Shown piece after piece: positions 59,734 to 64,000 of a stretch of DNA of 64,000 nt. Positions within the stretch are counted from its first letter, which is position 1. Every line of letters starts with the position of its first letter. This DNA comes from CAWCFV01 sp963794995 (GTDB taxonomy: Bacteria > Actinomycetota > Actinomycetes > JACCUZ01), in the NCBI GenBank assembly GCA_963794995.1, contig CAWCFV010000002.1, positions 3,100,001 to 3,164,000 of the forward strand. Reading direction: 5' to 3'. The notes beneath the pieces are model-generated. The model was not told the DNA's origin and ran no database searches. It saw nothing but the letters and a program-made list of their open reading frames with translations. The position numbers and the translations under genes were made by a program.

Positions 59734-61155
59734 GTGGGCGGCGAAGGCGGCGCCGCCGCGCAGCTGTCCGCGGCCGACGCCCTGGCCGGCGTGCGCCACC
59801 TGCCCTACTGGCTGGACGGGCCCGCGCCCGAGCCGTCCCCGGCCCTGGTCGGTCCGACGACCGCCGACCTCGCGGTCGTCGGCGGCGGGTACACCGGCCT
59901 GTGGACCGCACTGCTCGCCAAGGAGACCGACCCGGGTCGTGAGGTGGTGCTGCTGGAGGCCCGCACCGTCGGGTGGGCGGCGTCGGGGCGCAACGGGGGC
60001 TTCTGCTCGGCCAGCCTCACCCACGGCCTGCGCAACGGCCTGGACCGCTTCCCCTCCGAGATGGCGACGCTGGAGCGGCTGGGCAAGGAGAACCTCGACG
60101 CCATCGAGCGCAGCGTCGCCGACCACGGCATCGACTGCTCCTTCGAGCGCACCGGCGAGCTGACGGTGGCGACGGAGCCCTGGCAGGCCGACGAGCTGCG
60201 CGCCCTCCCCGCGCTGGCCGAACAGGCGGGCGGCAAGGTCGAGTGGCTCGACGCCCACGAGGTGCGGGCGAAGGTCGACTCACCGACCTACCTCGGCGGG
60301 GTCCTCGACCGGGACGGGTGCGCGATGCTCGACCCGGCCCGCTTGGCGCGCGGGCTGCGCGACGCCTGCCTGCGCCTCGGTGTGCGGATCCACGAGAACA
60401 CCCCGGTCGACGGGCTCGCCGGCTCCGGTACCGCGATGGCGCTGCGCACGCCGTACGGCCGGGTGACCGCCGACCGGGTGGCGCTGGGCACCAACGCCTT
60501 CCCGCCGCTGCTCCGCCGGATGTCGAGCTACCTGATCCCGGTGTGGGACTACGCGCTGGTGACCGAGCCGTTGAGCGGCGACCAGCTCGCCGCCGTGGGC
60601 TGGGACGACCGGCACGGGCTCTCGGACGCCGGCAACCAGTTCCACTACTACCGGCTGACCGACGACGGGCGGATCCTGTGGGGCGGCTACGACGCGATCT
60701 ACCACTTCGGCGGCCGCACCGACGACGGGCTGTCCCGGCGTCCTGCGACCTCGCTCACCCTCGCCGAGCACTTCTTCGCCACCTTCCCCCAGCTCGAGGG
60801 CCTGCGGTTCACCCATGCCTGGGGCGGGCTCATCGACACCTGCTCGCGGTTCAGTGCCTTCTGGGGCACCGCCCACCAGGGCCGGGTCGGCTACGTCGCC
60901 GGCTACACCGGCCTCGGGGTCGGGGCCACGAGGTTCGGCGCCCAGGTGCTCCTGGACCTGCTCGACGGCCGGCGCACCGAGCGCACCGAGCTGGAGATGG
61001 TTCGCCGCAAGCCGATACCGTTCCCGCCCGAACCCGTGCGGTGGGCGGGGGTCGAGCTCACCCGCCGCGCCGTGGCCCGGGCCGACGCCCGTGCCGGCCG
61101 CCGCGGACCGTGGCTGCGTGCGCTCGACGCTCTCGGGCTCGGCTTCGACTCATGA
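59734..61155 (+). CDS. FAD-dependent amine oxidoreductase (PuuB-like), second copy
   Basis: A 473-residue DAO-superfamily flavoenzyme with DLAVVGGGYTGLWTALLAKE (FAD motif), VGWAASGRNGGFCSASLTHG and VGYVAGYTGLGVGATRFG. It is a paralog of the enzyme encoded at 46.7-48.1 kb; both have the SGRNGG motif of gamma-glutamylputrescine oxidase. Being in the transporter operon, it likely oxidises an imported amine to an aldehyde for the operon's dehydrogenase. GTG start 2 bases after potC. Confidence 0.88.
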   Translation: MGGEGGAAAQLSAADALAGVRHLPYWLDGPAPEPSPALVGPTTADLAVVGGGYTGLWTALLAKETDPGREVVLLEARTVGWAASGRNGGFCSASLTHGLRNGLDRFPSEMATLERLGKENLDAIERSVADHGIDCSFERTGELTVATEPWQADELRALPALAEQAGGKVEWLDAHEVRAKVDSPTYLGGVLDRDGCAMLDPARLARGLRDACLRLGVRIHENTPVDGLAGSGTAMALRTPYGRVTADRVALGTNAFPPLLRRMSSYLIPVWDYALVTEPLSGDQLAAVGWDDRHGLSDAGNQFHYYRLTDDGRILWGGYDAIYHFGGRTDDGLSRRPATSLTLAEHFFATFPQLEGLRFTHAWGGLIDTCSRFSAFWGTAHQGRVGYVAGYTGLGVGATRFGAQVLLDLLDGRRTERTELEMVRRKPIPFPPEPVRWAGVELTRRAVARADARAGRRGPWLRALDALGLGFDS

Positions 61156-61167
61156 GGGGACCCGCCC

Positions 61168-62193
61168 GTGGCTAGGTACGGCCCGATGTTCGGCCCGGAC
61201 ATCACCTTCCTGGGGGTGGACCGCTGCGACCTCGACGACCCGGCCTCCTTCGCGGACGCGGACGTTGTGGTGATCGGCGCGCCCTTCGACGGCGGTACGT
61301 CGCACCGACCGGGTACCCGCTTCGGCCCGCAGGCGATCCGTTCCACCGACTACCTCGCGCACGACGGGTCGCGTCCGCACCTCGCGCTGCGCGTCGACGC
61401 CCTGCAGGACCTGCGGGTCCTCGACGCGGGGGACGTGGAGATGCCTCCCGGGGACATCGAGCGGTCGCTCGGGGCACTGACCGACGCGGTCGCGGCGGTG
61501 GCCACGAGCGGGGCCCTGCCGGTCGTCCTGGGTGGCGACCACTCGATCACGCTGGCCGACGTCACCGGTGTGGCCCGCCACCACGGCGAGGGACGGGTGT
61601 CGGTGGTGCACTTCGACGCGCACGCCGACACCGGCGACATCGAGTTCGGCTCGCTGTACGGCCACGGCCAGCCGATGCGGCGGCTGATCGAGTCCGGTGC
61701 CGCGCGCGGGGACCGCTTCCTCCAGATCGGCCTGCGCGGGTACTGGCCCGGTCCCGAGACGCTGGACTGGATGGCGGCCCAGCGGATGCGCGCCTACGAG
61801 ATGACCGAGATCGGCGCGCGTGGGCTGGCGGAGTGCCTCGACGAGGCGTTCGTCCTCGCGGTCGACGACTGCGACGGGGTGTTCCTCTCGGTCGACATCG
61901 ACGTCGCCGACCCCGCGCACGCCCCCGGCACCGGCACGCCGGAGCCCGGGGGCCTCACCGCCCGGCAGCTGCTCGACGCGGTCCGCCGCGTGTGCCTCGA
62001 GCTGCCGGTCGTCGGGGTCGACGTCGTCGAGGTCTCGCCCCCGTACGACCATGCCGACATCACCGCCGCGTTGGCCAACCGGGTCGTGCTCGAGGCGTTG
62101 TCCGGGATCGCCGCGCGGCGGGCGGGCGCGGCGGGCGACCCGCGGCGGCCGCTGCTCGAGGGCCGGGCCGGGACAGAGAAGGAGCGGGACTGA
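61168..62193 (+). CDS. speB: Agmatinase-family ureohydrolase
   Basis: A 341-residue manganese ureohydrolase. Ligand motifs are complete: GGDHS in PVVLGGDHSITLAD, HFDAHADTGD, and SVDIDVADPAHAPGTGTPEPGG. The substrate loop GSLYGHGQPMRRL is agmatinase/guanidinobutyrase-like. It would release urea from agmatine to give putrescine, or from 4-guanidinobutyrate to give GABA; the sequence does not decide. GTG 61168, 12 bases after the oxidase gene. Gene symbol is provisional. Confidence 0.87.
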   Translation: MARYGPMFGPDITFLGVDRCDLDDPASFADADVVVIGAPFDGGTSHRPGTRFGPQAIRSTDYLAHDGSRPHLALRVDALQDLRVLDAGDVEMPPGDIERSLGALTDAVAAVATSGALPVVLGGDHSITLADVTGVARHHGEGRVSVVHFDAHADTGDIEFGSLYGHGQPMRRLIESGAARGDRFLQIGLRGYWPGPETLDWMAAQRMRAYEMTEIGARGLAECLDEAFVLAVDDCDGVFLSVDIDVADPAHAPGTGTPEPGGLTARQLLDAVRRVCLELPVVGVDVVEVSPPYDHADITAALANRVVLEALSGIAARRAGAAGDPRRPLLEGRAGTEKERD

Positions 62194-63401
62194 TGCGGAT
62201 CCTCCTGGTGGGTGCCGGCGGCGTCGGGTCGGCCGCGGTGGGGATCGCCGCCCGCCGGGACTTCTTCGAGACCGTGGTCGTGGCCGACTACGACCTGGCA
62301 CGTGCCCAGCGTGCCCTCGATCAGCACCGCGACGACAGCCGTTTCGTCGCGGCGCAGGTGGACGCCTCCCGCGCGGACGCCGTGACCGCGCTGTGCCGCG
62401 AGCACGACATCACCCACGTGCTGAACGCCGTGGACCCGCGGTTCGTCATGCCGATCTTCGACGGCGCGTTCGCTGCCGGAGCCGACTACCTGGACATGGC
62501 GATGTCCCTGTCCCGTCCGCATCCCGAGTCGCCGCACGAGCGGACGGGGGTGATGCTCGGCGACGAGCAGTTCGCCAAGGCGGCGGAGTGGGAGTCCGCC
62601 GGCCGGCTCTGCCTCGCCGGGATCGGCGTCGAGCCGGGGCTCTCCGACGTCTTCGCGCGGTACGCAGCTGACCACCTGTTCGACGAGATCGACGAGATCG
62701 GGGTGCGCGACGGGGCGAACCTCACGGTGGCCGGCTACGACTTCGCGCCGTCGTTCTCCATCTGGACGACGATCGAGGAGTGCCTGAACCCACCGGTGGT
62801 CTGGGAGAAGGGGCGCGGCTGGTTCACCACCGCGCCGTTCAGCGAGCCTGAGGTCTTCGACTTCCCGGAGGGCATCGGTCCGGTCGAGTGCGTCAACGTG
62901 GAGCACGAGGAGGTGCTGCTGATCCCGCGATGGGTCGACGCGCGGCGGGTGACGTTCAAGTACGGCCTCGGCGACGAGTTCATCGACGTCCTCAAGACGT
63001 TGCACAAGCTCGGCCTCGACCGCACCGAGCGGGTCCGGGTCGGAGGTGCGGAGGTCTCCCCGCGTGACGTGGTGGCGGCATGCCTGCCCGACCCGGCGAC
63101 CCTCGGCGACCGGATGCGCGGCAAGACCTGCGCCGGCACCTGGGTCACCGGTCGCAAGGACGGCGCGGACCGGCAGGTCTACCTGCACCACGTGGTCGAC
63201 AACGAGTGGTCGATGGCCGAGTACGGCTCGCAGGCGGTCGTGTGGCAGACCGCGGTGAACCCGGTGGTGGCCCTCGAGCTGCTCGCCGGCGGCGCGTGGA
63301 GCGGCGTGGGCGTGCTCGGGCCGGAGGCTTTCGACGCCGTGCCGTTCCTCGACCTGCTGACGGCCTACGGCTCGCCGTGGGGTCAGCGCGAGGGCGGCTG
63401 A
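62193..63401 (+). CDS. Saccharopine dehydrogenase-like NAD(P)-dependent enzyme
   Basis: A 402-residue protein with an N-terminal Rossmann domain (MRILLVGAGGVGSAAVGIAA, GxGxxG), VVADYDLARAQRAL, and the saccharopine dehydrogenase C-terminal fold (GIGVEPGLSDVFARYAADHL). Relatives reduce Schiff bases: saccharopine, carboxyspermidine and homospermidine enzymes. At the end of a polyamine operon (TGATG overlap with the ureohydrolase), it may form or cleave a C-N bond in a polyamine. Its 3' end overlaps the convergent minus-strand gene by 19 bases. Confidence 0.82.
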   Translation: MRILLVGAGGVGSAAVGIAARRDFFETVVVADYDLARAQRALDQHRDDSRFVAAQVDASRADAVTALCREHDITHVLNAVDPRFVMPIFDGAFAAGADYLDMAMSLSRPHPESPHERTGVMLGDEQFAKAAEWESAGRLCLAGIGVEPGLSDVFARYAADHLFDEIDEIGVRDGANLTVAGYDFAPSFSIWTTIEECLNPPVVWEKGRGWFTTAPFSEPEVFDFPEGIGPVECVNVEHEEVLLIPRWVDARRVTFKYGLGDEFIDVLKTLHKLGLDRTERVRVGGAEVSPRDVVAACLPDPATLGDRMRGKTCAGTWVTGRKDGADRQVYLHHVVDNEWSMAEYGSQAVVWQTAVNPVVALELLAGGAWSGVGVLGPEAFDAVPFLDLLTAYGSPWGQREGG

Positions 63402-64000
63402 GGCGGCGCGGCGCGCAACAGGTTCTCCAGGACCGGGCCGGCGACGGCCGCCACGGTCCGGGCCGCCCGGATCTGGCTGCGTCGCCACGGCGTGGCGGCG
63501 CGGCGGTGCGACTCGAACAGGCCGACCACCTCGCCACGAGAGCGCACGGGGAGCATGAGCAGGGAGCCCACCCCGTCCTCGACCATCCACGCGGTCTCCT
63601 GCGGGTCGGCATCGGTCCGTCCCAGCACCACCTCCTCCGCGGTGTCCGCCTCCAGGACCTGCCGGGTGAGGGGGTAGTCGTCGAGGTGGTAGCGCATGCC
63701 CTTGAAGAAGGCCGCGGACTCGACGACCGCCTCCACGTAGGTCCAGTCCGGGTCGACGTAGGACAGCTCGACGGTGTCGGCGCCGACGGCGGGGGCGATC
63801 TCGTCGAGCACCCGGGCCAGTCCGTCGAGGGTCTCGGCCGAGGCGACCTGCAGGAGCGCGTTCGCGAAGCTGCTCGCAGCCCCCTCGTCCGGCATCCGCA
63901 CGGCGCGTGACATGGCGTGCCTGCACGCCCGCCGGCTCGGGGCGGAGGCCGACGCGAAGCCGGGCTGCGGCCGGCCGATGAAGTAGCCCTGCCCGAAGCC
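63383..64000 (-). CDS. EAL-GAF signalling protein, C-terminal part (truncated by window edge)
   Basis: The minus-strand frame is open from the window end to 63383. Its first residues, GFGQGYFIGRPQPGF, match the C-terminal end of EAL cyclic-di-GMP phosphodiesterase domains (GYxxGRPxP). A short linker (SASAPSRRACRHAMSRA) leads to a GAF domain (about residues 40-190 of the visible part: FANALLQVASAETLDGLARVL, SLLMLPVRSRGEVVGLFESHRR, ARTVAAVAGPVLENLLRA). An internal ATG at 63913 could mark a separate GAF protein, but the conserved EAL end in the same frame favours one larger protein. Probably senses a ligand or redox state and tunes c-di-GMP breakdown. Confidence 0.72.
   Translation of the reverse strand, partial: GFGQGYFIGRPQPGFASASAPSRRACRHAMSRAVRMPDEGAASSFANALLQVASAETLDGLARVLDEIAPAVGADTVELSYVDPDWTYVEAVVESAAFFKGMRYHLDDYPLTRQVLEADTAEEVVLGRTDADPQETAWMVEDGVGSLLMLPVRSRGEVVGLFESHRRAATPWRRSQIRAARTVAAVAGPVLENLLRAAPPQPPSR

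Noticed and set aside
1..64000. tRNA, rRNA, 4.5S RNA or tmRNA genes
   Set aside because: No T-loop GTTCRA-type arms with matching stems or recognisable rRNA/SRP RNA segments were found by eye; a covariance search would be decisive.

Overview
The window is a stretch of chromosome from a very high G+C actinomycete. Coding third positions are almost all G or C, GTG starts are very common, and about a dozen genes have a TANNNT-type -10 box ending 6-8 bases before the start codon, which implies leaderless transcripts. Gene order matches the conserved actinobacterial core cluster known from Streptomyces and Mycobacterium (recG-rsmD-coaD-sepIVA-DUF177-rpmF-rnc-mutM-smc-ftsY-amtB-glnK-glnD-ffh-rpsP-trmD-rplS-lepB-rnhB-dprA-whiG-rpsB-tsf-pyrH-frr-cdsA-rlmN). 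A WhiG/FliA-type sigma factor points to a lineage with a sporulation or motility programme. No tRNA, rRNA, CRISPR array, prophage or insertion sequence was found.

Layout. 1-6.4 kb holds recG (5'-truncated by the window edge), rsmD, coaD, a SepIVA-like coiled-coil protein, DUF177, rpmF, rnc and mutM. 6.5-11.5 kb is an envelope island: a secreted protein with a short collagen-like run, a membrane-anchored protein, a lipoprotein, a 63-residue coiled-coil protein and a secreted LVIVD-repeat protein. 11.6-23.1 kb carries smc, ftsY (apparent frameshift), amtB-glnK-glnD under a GlnR-like operator, and ffh. 23.2-31 kb has an amidohydrolase, rpsP (apparent frameshift in its tail), khpA, rimM, trmD, rplS, two signal peptidases, rnhB, DUF2469 and a kinase-like protein. 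31-36 kb has yraN, comM, dprA, a tyrosine recombinase and the WhiG-type sigma factor. 36-38.8 kb has a YkuD-type L,D-transpeptidase, a class V aminotransferase and an M23-type peptidase. 39-45.2 kb is rpsB-tsf-pyrH-frr-cdsA-rlmN plus a protein made of repeated DivIVA-type segments.

45.2-63.4 kb leaves the conserved core and is the main accessory region. It looks like a polyamine/agmatine uptake and oxidation locus. A minus-strand operon (Lrp/AsnC regulator, class III aminotransferase, PNPOx-like protein, FAD oxidase) diverges from an aldehyde dehydrogenase and a YtcJ-like amidohydrolase. An eight-gene, tightly coupled plus-strand operon follows: aldehyde dehydrogenase, polyamine-type ABC transporter (binding protein, ATPase, two permeases), second FAD oxidase, agmatinase-family ureohydrolase and a saccharopine-dehydrogenase-like enzyme. 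The likely chemistry is uptake or production of putrescine, transamination or oxidation to an aminoaldehyde, and aldehyde oxidation toward GABA-type products. The roles of the second oxidase and the saccharopine-dehydrogenase-like protein are open. The window ends in the C-terminal end of what appears to be an EAL-GAF signalling protein on the minus strand.

Two conserved genes (ftsY and rpsP) need a one-base change to read through. Both reading frames are clean on each side, so sequence errors are the simplest explanation, but this should be checked in the reads.
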